DNA of 64,000 nucleotides from contig CM036768.1 in assembly GCA_020796225.1 (NCBI GenBank), forward strand, positions 36,112,289 to 36,176,288, written 5' to 3'. Both the position numbers and the translations under genes were made by a program. The notes beneath the pieces were generated by a model. It did no database searches. It was not told the origin of the DNA and saw only the letters and a list, made by a program, of their open reading frames with translations. Shown one piece after another: positions 9,771 to 19,614 of the stretch. Numbering within the stretch: position 1 is the stretch's first letter; the number at the start of each line of letters is the position of its first letter. Source of the stretch: Arion vulgaris (taxonomy: Eukaryota > Mollusca > Gastropoda > Stylommatophora > Arionidae).

Positions 9771-10015
9771 ATGGTGTTATGTTATGTTATCGATCGACGT
9801 CATGGTACATTGGGCATTCCATTCGTGCTCTGTCCTCCGTTGCAGCAGCCATCCCAAAGTCCATTTGCTCACAGTACCCATGAGAAGTTGATTACTATAT
9901 CTTCTCTCTCTACCACGAAGACGACACTGTCTGGCATGTCCAAACTTAACGCCTAATTCTCGAACTCGTTCCAGTGTCTGAGACCCACCCATGTCACACA
10001 ATTGAGAGCGACCGC
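9771..10015 (-). mobile_element. dispersed repeat R12
   Basis: About 235 bp, one of four copies (also 16030-16240 -, 16410-16635 +, 55372-55606 +). In this copy a 74-codon frame is fully open on the minus strand and includes SQTLERVRELGVKFGHARQC and LLMGTVSKWTLGWLLQRRT. The other copies are frameshifted in the same frame. I do not recognise the peptide. The family could be a fragment of a retroelement ORF or a SINE that happens to be open. Confidence 0.7.
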
Positions 10016-10019
10016 ATTG

Positions 10020-10370
10020 ATGATATTGGCTCTGTCCATGCTTCTGCCCACTTGAGTCGGGGCACTATGGTGTATGGTGTGTTAAAGATATCTTCTACAG
10101 CAATCAACTTCTGCTGTGCGACTACTCCAGTATGTGTCATACACAGGGTCCCCCATAGTTGGTTCTGAAGAGTTGTTCCTATTGGCCAGATTTCCATTCT
10201 CAGGCTGGGGCAGTCTTGCAAGATGTGCTCCACAGGTGGAGGCAGCTGAGACCCATTCTATGGAGGTGTGCTCTGAGACCTCGGTGTCCAGTTCTAAGCC
10301 TGTAGACTGCGCTTCTCTGTTTAATATATTTATGTGGTCATGCTCTGGGTGGTATCCACGGTTGGTTTTT
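10020..10370 (-). mobile_element. LINE C-terminal region with HILQDCP block
   Basis: The minus-strand frame reads MEHILQDCPSLRMEIWPIG then LWGTLCMTHTGVV, matching the copy at 52400-52700. There the full zinc-knuckle CTCGAPKQSPEHILQDC is visible (Cys-x-Cys, His, Cys). This block ends the polyprotein of LINEs with RNase H-like C-termini (family knowledge). Truncated and frameshifted. Confidence 0.75.
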
Positions 10371-10828
10371 GCCTATGTCATATTTCTGGACTACTTATTA
10401 AAGATATCAATATTCAACATGTTTATATTATATAAGCTTATGAATAAATTAACATAAAATGTGTGTTTTGTTTTTGTCCATATTCAGCTCATACATGTTT
10501 ATAATAATCCATTTTCTTGGTTTCAGAGATCATTAGTGTTTGGAGCTGATAGTATTTTGGTATGAATTTTATTTTCAACCCTTATATCTGCATGGCTATT
10601 ATTAAACCCAAAAAAAAGAAAAGATACAGTTTTACCCCCTTTTTTTGGTTTGTGTTCTATTAAGATTTGTTCTGCTTACATTTTTAAAATTAAATTTTCT
10701 TTTTATTCAAGTCCAAACCTCCAAACCTTTTGTTTCTTACATACATTGGGCATTGTTTTTCTTTTGTTTATAAACTCCAACATGGAGTCTGATTTTTGTT
10801 TCCATAGAAAAGAAGTTTGGATTGATTA
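10371..10828. other. no gene seen
   Basis: AT-rich with poly-T and poly-A runs. No repeat family recognised. Confidence 0.5.
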
Positions 10829-11522
10829 TTAACCCTTTGAACCCTGGCCACCTGTACCTTAAAAATCTCTTCCCTGGAGCTCTTGGGCAAAAACAGTACA
10901 CATCAGAGTTATATTAAAACACAATCATTTAACATCTCTAAAACACATAATTTTGGTGCTCTATAATTTGTTATTGACTTACCCCATCATCTCCGTTATT
11001 CCAGCTTATTATATATTTAAAGAATACTAAACTTTAAAATTTATTTGATTTAATATGTGGGCATGGCAGCAAATACTCCCGTATATGAAGATTTTTTTTA
11101 ATATTGAAGATATATAGCTTGAATATCAATGATCTAAAGCTAAATGATTATATAACACACTTTCTATATCTGTATCAGAATAATCATATTCTAAGTCTAA
11201 TTTATAGTCAAATTCATTCAAAACAATTTCAACAGCTTGCTCTGTTATACTTTTAGAATGACCATTTCCGAAAATTATCTTTTTAGCACGAAAATATTTA
11301 ACTAATTACCTTATCAGTACAATAAAATAACACAACAGCGTCCGCCATCTCTAAAAGATGAAGAACACATGGGTTGCGTTTTATGTCTCATTTGTACACA
11401 ATGTATTTTCAAATACTGAAAAATAGTGAAAAAATATGCTCAGACCAATATATCGGGAGCTCATGGTATGCAGCACTTACATTCAATCCTGAAATATCGG
11501 GAGCCTGGGTTCTAAGGGTTAA
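10829..11522 (-). mobile_element. piggyBac-like element remnant (type P)
   Basis: TTAA at both borders. The left end is TTAACCCTTTGAACCCTGG. The right end, read outward-in, is TTAACCCTTAGAACCCAGG, an 18-of-19 type inverted repeat. Around 11150-11270 the minus strand keeps an acidic frame with KLDLEYDYSDTDIES, equivalent to the frame at 3360-3515. No catalytic domain remains. Length 694 bp. A shorter sibling without the acidic segment lies at 27152-27635. Confidence 0.8.
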
Positions 11523-11567
11523 TAAAAATTAGTGTAAGTAGAGGTTAGGTATTTGCCTCTTGTTCCA

Positions 11568-12140
11568 AGGTGCTCGTTCGCTCCACATGGAGCCATCAGA
11601 ATATTTTTTCTAGAGATTCCTGTTCCCATAGTAGGTGAGATCAAGTTGCTAGTCTTATCAGAGACACAGGCGACCAAGCGTAAGTCCCGTGTTCAAGTTA
11701 AGCACATAAAAGGATGCATGGCAATTCAAAAATCGAGAACAGATTGAAAAGCTGCTGATCATTCAAAGTTCATTAGAAAGATTTTTTTTTAGATCTAGAA
11801 GCACTTGAGCTTTTCGGTTCAGTGCCATGGACATCGTAACCATTCGGTGCCATGAACACCGTAAATCTGGAGAACCTGTGGCTTTTCTGCTAGCCCGCGG
11901 AATTGAACCGCACTCACAGGGGGCTTGTGACCCGTCATCCAGTGCGCTACGAACACGCTGGGCAGGCGGGCGCATTAGAAAGATTAAATTCCTTCAAAAT
12001 ATTTGCACCATCTTTTAAGTTACATTGGGGACCTTCATGGTGCTACAGAGTTTGTGCACTGCCGCTGAGATCTTCCTGTGTAAGAAAGAGATTGAAGCAT
12101 ACATGCTACTCCCCGAAGCTCCTATCATTTATTAATCAAA
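11568..12140 (+). mobile_element. family-8 repeat, interrupted by SINE-2
   Basis: Matches 39020-39500 (+) and 44780-45150 (-). Shared blocks: GTAGGTGAGATCAAGTT, AAGTCCCGTGTTCAAGTT, GGCAATTCAAAAATCGAGAA, TTACATTGGGGACC, GTAAGAAAGAGATTGAAGCA. Split by the SINE at 11784-11972. Confidence 0.75.
11784..11972 (-). mobile_element. SINE-2 copy with 13-bp TSD
   Basis: Flanked by CATTAGAAAGATT at 11771-11783 and 11973-11985. The minus strand has the head CCCAGCGTGTTCGTAGCGC and B-box-like GGTTCAATTCCGCGGGC, then AGAAAAGCCACAGGTTCTCC and GGTGTTCATGGCACCG. Other copies: 22895, 48894, 53224, 56366. Confidence 0.9.
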
Positions 12141-12215
12141 GACCTTCCAGTTCAAACATTGCTTTATTTTTTTGCTTTGTAAAACTACATCCCTTCTTGT
12201 TTCCACATTTTGACT
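12140..12215 (+). mobile_element. Penelope-like fragment (3' part)
   Basis: TTCAAACATTGCTTTATTTT then TTTGCTTTGTAAAACTACAT parallels the segment after the GAAACGTTGC core at 6615-6665 and 38090-38150. The hammerhead-like core itself is lost. Confidence 0.35.
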
Positions 12216-12261
12216 TTGGTACAGTTTTACTAGTCTTTCAATTTAAAGGAACTGTTGTTGG

Positions 12262-12545
12262 GGAGTTGAAGATGGATAAGGACGATATTCTTCAGCCTCT
12301 TCGTGACTGTCTTTTGGATGAGAACACTAAAATCGGTGTTGAATCGATCAAGCGATTTAGGCAGTTTGGAGTTACCTGTTGTACAAGTCAAACTGGATGC
12401 CTGAGAGGCAGAGTGAGAGGTGTGTTTAATCAGTGAGTCACAGGAACCATCAGTATGCACACTCTTTGATATCTGTTGGGGGAGACTGAGCACCTATGGG
12501 TCTGCCGGAGTGCAATGACGTCAGTTTAGTAACCAATAACCAAAA
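12262..12545 (+). repeat. left arm of large inverted repeat
   Basis: Pairs with 13515-13815 on the opposite strand. Shared blocks include TTGGATGAGAA, TTGTACAAGT, CACAGGAACCATC and GAGCACCTAT. The arms are clearly diverged (visual estimate about 75 to 80 percent). A short frame (KDDILQPLRDCLLDENTKIG) is open in this arm only. I do not recognise it. Confidence 0.75.
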
Positions 12546-12855
12546 CTTGACAATGAAACAGCAAACTTATTGCCAAAGGCAGGCTAGCACAAACACCAGT
12601 ATGACAGATGAGACAAACGACATGAAAATGGTTTACACGAACAAATGGATGCAAGGTCACCCAGATGATGTCTATTACCAACTCAATAGAGTACATATTG
12701 TCATCTTCCGGCTACGAACTAGGCTGAGGTATCATCTGTTTAACATGTACAAGATTGGTCCTACTGAGATATGCACATGTGACAACAGCATTATGACAGA
12801 TACACATCCTGCAAGAGTCCAACACGATGAACAGAGAAAATATACATGGCCAACC
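12546..12855 (+). mobile_element. LINE C-terminal fragment
   Basis: Reads VHIVIFRLRTRLRYHLFNMY then KIGPTEICTCD, the FRLRTGHxRLxxHxYxxxxxxxxxCxC block that precedes HILQDCP in related copies. Next comes TWPTPISVQDKLYGICEDSG, the polyprotein end. The HILQDC segment is decayed. Confidence 0.75.
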
Positions 12856-13090
12856 CCCATATCAGTCCAAGACAAACTATATGGGATATGCGAAGACTCT
12901 GGTTGACCACTAACTACCATAGAGGTATACAAGTCAAAGTCAGTCCAAGACAAGATATACACTGTGATAGATAGACTCTGGTTGTCAACTAACTACTTTA
13001 GAATATGTGTAAATGTAAGTCCAAGACAAGCTATATGGAGATGTACACAGACTTTAGTTGAACACTAACTACTTTAGAAGTATACAAGTT
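12855..13090. repeat. three tandem copies of a LINE C-terminal segment, ~90 bp
   Basis: The unit containing AGTCCAAGACAA, GACTCTGGTTG, ACTAACTAC and ATACAAGT is repeated about three times with divergence. The first unit is in frame with the LINE tail ending near 12905, so the array grew out of the retroelement. Confidence 0.7.
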
Positions 13091-13234
13091 GATTAAAACG
13101 GTGGAAGAAAAAGACTGCTTTCTTTTCTTGCTTCAAAAACATTCAATTTGACTACAGTCTTGCTCATAAAAAAAAAGGAACAAATGTAAACTTATTTTTT
13201 TTTCCTCTAATCTTGTTTTACATCACGAAAAGAT

Positions 13235-13420
13235 ATTTCTATAACAGGCATCCTGTACGTTTAATAAATAGTGTTTTTCGTCACCTCTGTTATTTCTGAG
13301 GTCCACTTGTTTGCACGGACAGCATTTTCCTTTGTATCCAACTGTATCGGAGTAACACTTCTCTTTGAGGTGCAATGTCTGTTGGTAATCTGCTTACGTG
13401 GCTGAACTATTTAATTTGTT
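13235..13420 (-). mobile_element. LINE RT tail fragment
   Basis: Minus-strand APQREVLLRYSWIQRK-like frame, homologous to 4440-4710 and 25560-25795. Confidence 0.6.
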
Positions 13421-13514
13421 GTTTCTTGATGACGTTCAGTACTGATGTTGTATCCACTTTTTTCCTGATATCTTCATTTCTAAACCGGTTGCTTCTTGAT
13501 ACTCTCTGTCGTGA

Positions 13515-13815
13515 CTAGCATAAACACTAGATTAGTTATTGGTTAATGAACTGACGTCGCAACACTCCGAGCAGGCCGATAGGTGCTCGGTTTCCCTCAA
13601 CAGATTTAAAAGGGCATGGATACCGATGGTTCCTGTGGCTTGCTGGTTAAACACACTTCTCTCTCTGCCCCTCAAGCATCCAGTTCTACTTGTACAATGT
13701 ATAATTCCTAAGTCGCTCTATTGATTCAATGTCTATTCTAGTATTCTCATCCAATATTAGGTCGCTAAGAGACCTAAGAACTCTTCCCCCCCCTTATCCA
13801 TCCTGAACTACCTAA
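13515..13815 (-). repeat. right arm of large inverted repeat
   Basis: Reverse-complement counterpart of 12262-12545, containing GATGGTTCCTGTGGCTTGCT and ATTCTCATCCAATATTA. LINE fragments in both orientations occupy the spacer. Confidence 0.75.
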
Positions 13816-13914
13816 CAATCGATGCAAGCATGTCTCCTCTCATTGCCGTCAACATTTGCTTGACCAGGACAGTAGATCTACGCTAGTCTCTGTAGGTCGG
13901 AAACCTCTATAGAC

Positions 13915-14582
13915 GACATTCGTACCACAACCTGCAACACTATAGAACATTCATACCACAACCTGCAACAATATAGAACATTCATACCACAACCTGCAAC
14001 ACTATAGAACATTCATACCATAACCTGCAACACTATAGAACATTCATACCATAACCTGCAACAGTATAGAACATTTATACCACAACCTGCAACAATATAG
14101 AACATTCACACCACAACCTGCAACACTAGAACATTCATACCACAACCTGCAACACCATAGAACATTCATACCACAACTTGCAACACTATAGAACATTCAT
14201 ACCACAACCTGCAACACCATAGAACATTCATACCACAACCTGCAACACTATAGAACATTCATACCACAACCTGCAACACTATAGAACATTCATACCACAA
14301 CCTGCACCACTATAGAACATTCATACCACAACCTGCAACACTAGAACATTCATACCACAACCTGCAACACCATAGAACATTCATACCACAACTTGTAACA
14401 CTATAGAACATTCATACCACAACCTGCAACACCATAGAACATTCATACCACAACCTGCAACACTATAGAACATTCATACCACAACCTGCAACACTATAGA
14501 ACATTCATACCACAACCTGCACCACTATAGAACATTCATACCACAACCTGCAACACTATAGAACATTCATACCTACAATACT
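13915..14582. repeat. 31-bp minisatellite, about 21 copies, with higher-order period
   Basis: Unit CATACCACAACCTGCAACAC followed by TATAGAACATT. Variants (CACTAGAAC lacking TA, ACCATAG, ACTTG, CACCACTATAG) recur in the same order about 215 bp apart. This gives a seven-monomer higher-order repeat present twice (about 14121-14335 and 14336-14550). Confidence 0.95.
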
Positions 14583-14930
14583 ATAGAAATAATAAAATAA
14601 ATAAATGCTGTAGTTATTTTGTTTCCAATCCATCGTTTCTTTATTTCAGGTGAGTTTCCTGATTGAATTTCTGTATAGTGTGTATGAACAACGTGTTATA
14701 TAGGAGCTTGATCAGCTGCTTGAAAACTATAACAAGAATTAACCTAACAAGAATTTCTATAAGATTTTATCAGGCTAGTGTTGTCAGCCATTTTGTTGAC
14801 AATAAATACATATGGATTTTTAAATGCTTTTTAATACAATTATATTTGTGCATGCTATGGTTTGTGTATATGTTTTCATGTTATTTATTGACTTGTAAAT
14901 TAATAAAATGACGCTCCACTTGTAAACAAA
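14583..14930. other. no gene seen
   Basis: AT-rich spacer. Short frames only. Confidence 0.5.
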
Positions 14931-15155
14931 TGTGGAGCGCCTGGTCGAGTGGATTAGAGCGTGGCTGCCATGCTGGAGACCTGGGTTCAATCCATGGTAC
15001 CGCCACTGGATATTTTCTGTCGGGGGAATAAAGAAAAATCATAACCTTAAATGTTTTGCATCGACTGCACTAGCTGTGCGATCATTAAATTCCCAGGCCC
15101 TGTCCCACCAAACAAAGCGTATTACAGGCAGAACGACAGGTTTTTTGTAAATTAA
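14931..15155 (+). mobile_element. SINE-5 copy with readable Pol III boxes
   Basis: The head GGTCGAGTGGATTAGAGCG is an A-box-like tRNA sequence (TGGTCGAGTGG). B-box-like GGGTTCAATCC follows about 30 bp on (near 14984). The body has ATCGACTGCACTAGCTGTGC and GATCATTAAATTCC. It is the cleanest head of the family here. Confidence 0.85.
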
Positions 15156-15341
15156 TACGCTGTTTCAACTAATTCTTTCTTTGAGCATTCATAAAATATA
15201 TTTTTGATATTTTCTTCTAGTGTGGTCAACTTTAAAAGTTGATTCATTTCATTTATAAATTAATCAATTATTCATAAAAATATTCACTGATATTCTTTGG
15301 TCTCTTGGCGACCTACTGTTGGATATAACATTACTAGGGGA

Positions 15342-15584
15342 CTTCTTCTTCTTTGCGTTCGTTCTTTACAACCAATTTTAATCACTTTTACTGTGATATG
15401 TTTGATCTTTGCCAGAACGTGTATACGTTGCACATTGGTTTGGTAGACCCCTAAATTCTACACGCTTAGGACACATGCATCCGATTTCAGCCAAACCTCC
15501 TTAGTCGCCTCTTACAACTTGCGTGGCAGGTAACTGGTTCTATTCTTCACACCCCAAATTTGGACCCAGGTAATCACCCGGGCA
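15342..15584 (-). mobile_element. SINE-3 copy, 9-bp TSD, inserted upstream of a LINE tail
   Basis: Flanked by ACTAGGGGA at 15333-15341 and 15585-15593. It begins with the CTTCTTCTTTG tail and ends at the CACCCGGGC head. All SINE-3 blocks are present. Confidence 0.9.
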
Positions 15585-15593
15585 ACTAGGGGA

Positions 15594-15710
15594 ACTCATT
15601 TGGCCCCGAAACACAAATTAAAGCTGCCACCCCTACACTTAACCGCAAGAGTGAATAACCTATTCCATCATCCACCTGGGAAAAGACAATAGGTGCATCA
15701 CAATGGCAGA
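15594..15710 (+). mobile_element. LINE 3' coding tail
   Basis: ACACAAATTAAAGCTGCCAC, CCCTACACTTAACC and CATCATCCACCTGGG parallel the ends of the LINEs at 17500-17700 (ALERKLKLPPLHIGTR) and 58540-58640. Confidence 0.7.
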
Positions 15711-16029
15711 TCGCTGTGTTGAAAAAAAACGACCATATTGAGAACAAGCTGTGGCCAAATTAATTTTTATTAACTTTTTGCTCTGCTGGTGCGTGTACAA
15801 ATTAAGCTGTAGTTTCCTAACTTTGTAACAAAATTTAATCAATAAAATGTTTTTTTCTAGATTAATAAATGTAATGCTATCCCACATTACCAGAATGTAA
15901 AAGAATAAAATAAAAGCTGCTATTGAGCAGAAAGCATTATTGTATATATAGAACTAATTTGACAATGAAACAAATCAGGGTGGAGTCTGTGGAACAGGGA
16001 CAAACAGGCTCAATCTGCCTTTAGCAACT
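15711..16029. other. no gene seen
   Basis: AT-rich spacer with no recognised repeat. Confidence 0.5.
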
Positions 16030-16240
16030 TATTTTATGTTACGCAATCAACATCATGGCACATTGGGCATAACCATGCGTGCTCTGTCCTCCGCTGTGGC
16101 CACCACCCTAAAGTTCATTTGCTCACCGTACCCATGAGATTAGTATACCTACTCTCTCTACCACTGAGACGAAACTGGCATGTCCAAACTTAACTTCTAA
16201 TTCTCGTACTCGTTCCAGTGTCTGAGACTCGCACATCTTG
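16030..16240 (-). mobile_element. dispersed repeat R12, inverted partner
   Basis: Minus-strand copy of R12 (CTCAGACACTGGAACGAGTA, TAAGTTTGGACATGCCAG, GGACAGAGCACGC). It faces the plus-strand copy at 16410-16635 across about 170 bp. Confidence 0.8.
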
Positions 16241-16249
16241 TAGCAAGTG

Positions 16250-16400
16250 GTAGTTAATGTGTTGTGGGACGAATTACTGCAATGCATAAGTGTTTGCCTA
16301 TTGCCTCGGACACAAGAGGGATGGTGGTTCATTCCCACAGTCGATGTTCTACACGTGACAAAAATAAGTGGTGCTCCTAACTCCTGCACACTCGGGAGAT
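16250..16400 (+). mobile_element. tRNA-like SINE head, unclassified
   Basis: GTGTTGTGGGACGAATTACT, CAATGCATAAGTGTTTG and GTGGTTCATTCCC (B-box-like) resemble a degraded tRNA. The same layout is at 18451-18540 (GTAATGCATAAACGTTC, GTGAGTTCAATCC). Not foldable by eye into a clean tRNA. Confidence 0.45.
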
Positions 16401-16409
16401 ACGCGTACG

Positions 16410-16635
16410 CTCTCAATTGTGTGACATGGGCGGGTCTCAGACACTGGAACGAGTTCGAGAATTAGGTGTTAAGTTTGGACATGCCAGACAGTGTCGTCTT
16501 CGTGGTAGAGAGAAGATATAGTAATCAACTTCTCATGGGTACTGTGAGCAAATGGACTTTGGGATGGCTGCTGCAACGGAGGACAGAGCACAAATGGGAA
16601 TGCCCAATGTACCATGACGTCGATAACATAACTCG
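16410..16635 (+). mobile_element. dispersed repeat R12
   Basis: GGTCTCAGACACTGGAACGA to CAATGTACCATGACGTCGAT. The frame NQLLMGTVSKWTLGWLLQRR is preserved in part, as at 9771-10015. Confidence 0.8.
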
Positions 16636-16705
16636 AGAGCTAGAAATATGAAGTGATTTCATACTCTAAGATCTGAAAAGGCTACAAGAAAGTTTAGTTA
16701 ATGTG

Positions 16706-16850
16706 TTAACTCCTAGCGGACCAGGGCAAAGGCCATGTTTTACGAGTCATTTGATTTTAGAATAAAAGCTCCTTTAGTGTGATTCCTGGTAAAAAGGCAT
16801 CCAACCGAAAGCCATGTAGAGTGGCATTTGGTCCTCAAGGTGTTGAGTTA
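16706..16850 (-). mobile_element. TTAA MITE (type A)
   Basis: TTAACTC at 16706, GAGTTA at 16845-16850, and the inner GGCAAAGGCCATGTTTTAC and CCTGGTAAAAAGGC match the reverse complement of 37274-37419. Length 145 bp. The last A of one TTAA is lost. Confidence 0.8.
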
Positions 16851-17231
16851 CCTCGGTTACGGAGTTCCGTTCCAGGTATGGTTGATGTTCTAGTCTGCAC
16901 AGCTGAAAATGAATACTTGGACTTCTAGATATGGGGAGAGATACTCAAGAGAAGACTACGTGAAAATAATAAGTATTCCCCGACTATTTATGGTTATTTA
17001 ACTTCAAGATGTAATGATCAACACAGCTGTCAGAACAAGATTATGTTTATGTTGTTTGTTTAACACGTTCCTATACTGTTCTTGTCATTTTTATTATTAT
17101 TTTTTCACCTGTTATGAATTCAGGTGAAGTCAGAGTAACTATGCCTGTTTTTTGTGTGAAGGCTTGCTTTACTTATCAGTGTTGCTCGCCATTCTGGCAA
17201 GGATTATTCCGACTTCATAGGTCTTGTCTGT
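16851..17231. other. no gene seen
   Basis: No repeat or coding signal recognised. Confidence 0.45.
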
Positions 17232-17239
17232 TTAATTGC

Positions 17240-17440
17240 ACAGAATTTTTACCCCATATAGTTTGGTCTCTCTCCACAGAGGTGGCATGCCACCTGCCAA
17301 GAGTATTGCACAAAGCATGAACTCTGTAGCTCCCGCAACAATCCTAGAGGTCTCGAAAAAACTGCACATGTGAACTGAATTCGAAGACATGACCTTCGGA
17401 ACTCTAAGCAAAGGCTTAGTCACAGACACCCCCTAAGTAA
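17240..17440 (-). mobile_element. SINE-1 copy, degraded head
   Basis: CCATATAGTTTGGTCTCTCT, GGCATGCCACCTGCC, GTATTGCACAAAGCATGAAC and CAACAATCCTAGAGGTCTC match the SINE-1 body. The tRNA head is poorly preserved. Confidence 0.75.
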
Positions 17441-17499
17441 CCTCAAAGGAATTGACTCGAACTAATATTTTAAAATAGAATATCCTGTTATTGTTTCTA

Positions 17500-17697
17500 G
17501 AACAGTTAAGAAAAGGAAGACCAAGAAAAGATGGATAGACAATATCAAGACCACACTATATAAACATGGATATAACACAAGAAGGGCAGCTCATCCGGCC
17601 CTGGAACGCAAATTAAAGCTCCCACCCCTACACATAGGGACAAGAGTGTACAACCAACTCCATCATCCACCTGGGGTAAGACAAAGAGACAAAAAAC
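17500..17697 (+). mobile_element. LINE 3' coding tail
   Basis: RKGRPRKRWIDNIKTTLYKH then HGYNTRRAAHPALERKLKLP and YNQLHHPPGVRQ. Same family as 52700-52870 (-) and 58165-58680 (+). Ends directly at family-10. Confidence 0.8.
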
Positions 17698-17935
17698 ATC
17701 ATCATAGCACTTCAGACATGTCCATGGGTTCTCCGCTCCTGCTTCAACTAATCCAACAGCGACACACCAGTTCGATGTTGATTAATCAATCATTTTGTAT
17801 ATTTGGTATGTCATTCTTTTGGAGCTATACCAATATCAACGACCATCTGTCTCAATGTGGTCAGCTACTGATTCAAAACCCTGAAACTCCTCTGTTCGGA
17901 AAGACTCTTTTAATGCGTTAAGAATATCATTTTGG
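17698..17935 (+). repeat. family-10 dispersed repeat
   Basis: ACATGTCCATGGGTTCTCCG, GATGTTGATTAATCAATC, TATGTCATTCTTTTGG and CCCTGAAACTCCTCTGTT match 22599-22860 at high visual identity. Class unknown. Confidence 0.7.
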
Positions 17936-18450
17936 TCGATTACAGCTCCCTAATTTTATTGTTTTCCTACAAGAAGTCACAAGTCATACTAGTTACTGTT
18001 TACTTCATTATTCCATATCCAAGAGAAAAAAGAAATATTTTTATAGATATTTGTATTATAACAATTACATTTCTCGAAGATGGGAACTTCCATTAATGAA
18101 CTTTTTTGGTATGTTTTTTTAACATAATTTTTGGTTAACTTTGACATTTTGGGTGTTTCCTTCTTTTTTGTGTGAATTTACTTGTTGTTATTTTCCTCAT
18201 CTCATCTTTTTCTTCATACTTCTCTCAGTTATCTTCTTCTTATATGATCCAGAGATGTTTATATTCTTACTTTTCAGTCCAATGCCAGGTAATGTTTTCC
18301 GAATGGGTTTTAAAAAATATTTATCAAATCACTAATAGTTTCAATGATAGTTTCAAGTATGATTCGCTTCAGGTCATCCACATGTCATCTCATATTTGAA
18401 AATTGTATTATCTTGGTGCACCATATTTTTCCTTGTAGAGCATTTATAGT
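17936..18450. other. no gene seen
   Basis: Strongly AT-rich with T-runs. Short frames only. Confidence 0.5.
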
Positions 18451-18560
18451 GGGATGGATTGGCGTAATGCATAAACGTTCATCTATCAACTCAAGAGGGT
18501 TGTGAGTTCAATCCTCCACATGGGAGGAAACCCTCGTCTAAACAAGTTTTAAGCTTTTTA
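18451..18560 (+). mobile_element. tRNA-like SINE head, unclassified
   Basis: GGATTGGCGTAATGCATAAA then GTGAGTTCAATCCTCC gives A- and B-box-like segments about 50 bp apart. Related to 16250-16400. Confidence 0.45.
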
Positions 18561-18669
18561 TTTTCCTTAATTCTTAAATTTCAAAGAATAATGTTCATAT
18601 GCACAATTTTTGTGAGAATTATTTGAGAAAACATTGTGAGATTGGTAACTGATACCTTGTTTGGAGTAT

Positions 18670-19095
18670 CTCATAGATTGTGATTGCATACTCCCAGTGG
18701 CAACGTATGGGTGTGCGGCATGGATGTGCTTTTCAATATAAGTGTTACAAAAGAGTTCTCTGTATACTATGGACAGAGAAGAGAACAATTTTATATATAT
18801 ATCTAGAAAGTACTCAAATTAAAGAAAACTTGCTTTTGCTACAAATAAGAATGAGCGAATTGAAGTAGTTTGGACATATAAAGAGACACAAAGTGTTGGA
18901 GAAGACCATTATGAAAGGAAGCATCCCGGCAAAGGTGAGAAGAGGAAGACCACAGAGAAGATGGATTCAGGATGTTATTGATAATTTGAACATGCCAGCT
19001 GCAGCAGAGGTTGGACATCTAGCATATGAGAGAGAAATTCCAAAGGGTGGCTAAGTTTTGCTTAGGGCAAGCTATTTGATGATGAAAACCAAATA
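18670..19095 (+). mobile_element. LINE RT tail
   Basis: CAFQYKCYKRVLCILWTEKR, FGHIKRHKVLEKTIM, VRRGRPQRRWIQDVIDNLNM and AAEVGHLAYERE. Same family as 8230-9100 but without the nested SINE. A frameshift lies near 18865. Confidence 0.85.
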
Positions 19096-19099
19096 CCAA

Positions 19100-19400
19100 C
19101 AAAAGACGACTACTATAATATGAGCAGATTGGAACAAGTTGTCATTATGTTCTTAGAATAAGACACATTTGACTCCGCAGCCACATGTATACACAATTCA
19201 AAATTGGCAATTTAGCCATGTGTATACGTGGACAGGCACATCAGACTGCAGAGTACATACTTCAAGACTGCCCCGAATATGACATACTAAGGCAAACCCA
19301 CTGGCCTAATGAAACAACACTCAACAGAAAACCACACGGACTTCTGTGTGAGCTACAAAAGACAGTGAAGTTTATACAAGAGACAACATTGAATATATAG
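19100..19400 (+). mobile_element. LINE C-terminal zinc-knuckle tail
   Basis: CIRGQAHQTAEYILQDCPEY then WPNETTLNRKPHGLLCELQK and FIQETTLNI, followed by a stop at about 19400. This is the polyprotein end. The first Cys pair is degraded. Confidence 0.8.
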
Positions 19401-19548
19401 ACAATATTTCAAGCAAACGAAAGGAAGGAAGGATACAAGAGACAACGTTGAATATATAGACAATATTTCAAGCGAACGAAAGAAGGAAGGATACAAGAGA
19501 CAACGTTGAATATATAGATAATATTTCAAGCGAACGAAAGGAAGGATG
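19375..19548. repeat. ~58-bp minisatellite, 3 copies, from the LINE end
   Basis: Unit AAGAGACAACATTGAATATA, TAGACAATATTTCAAGC, GAACGAAAGGAAGGATAC. The first unit contains the last codons of the LINE polyprotein (QETTLNI plus stop), so the array arose by duplicating the retroelement end. Confidence 0.9.
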
Positions 19549-19614
19549 ATGAAAATAGAAACATATTTATGTGATAATATCAATCTATTTGTAGTAAGAA
19601 ATATGAATAATAAA

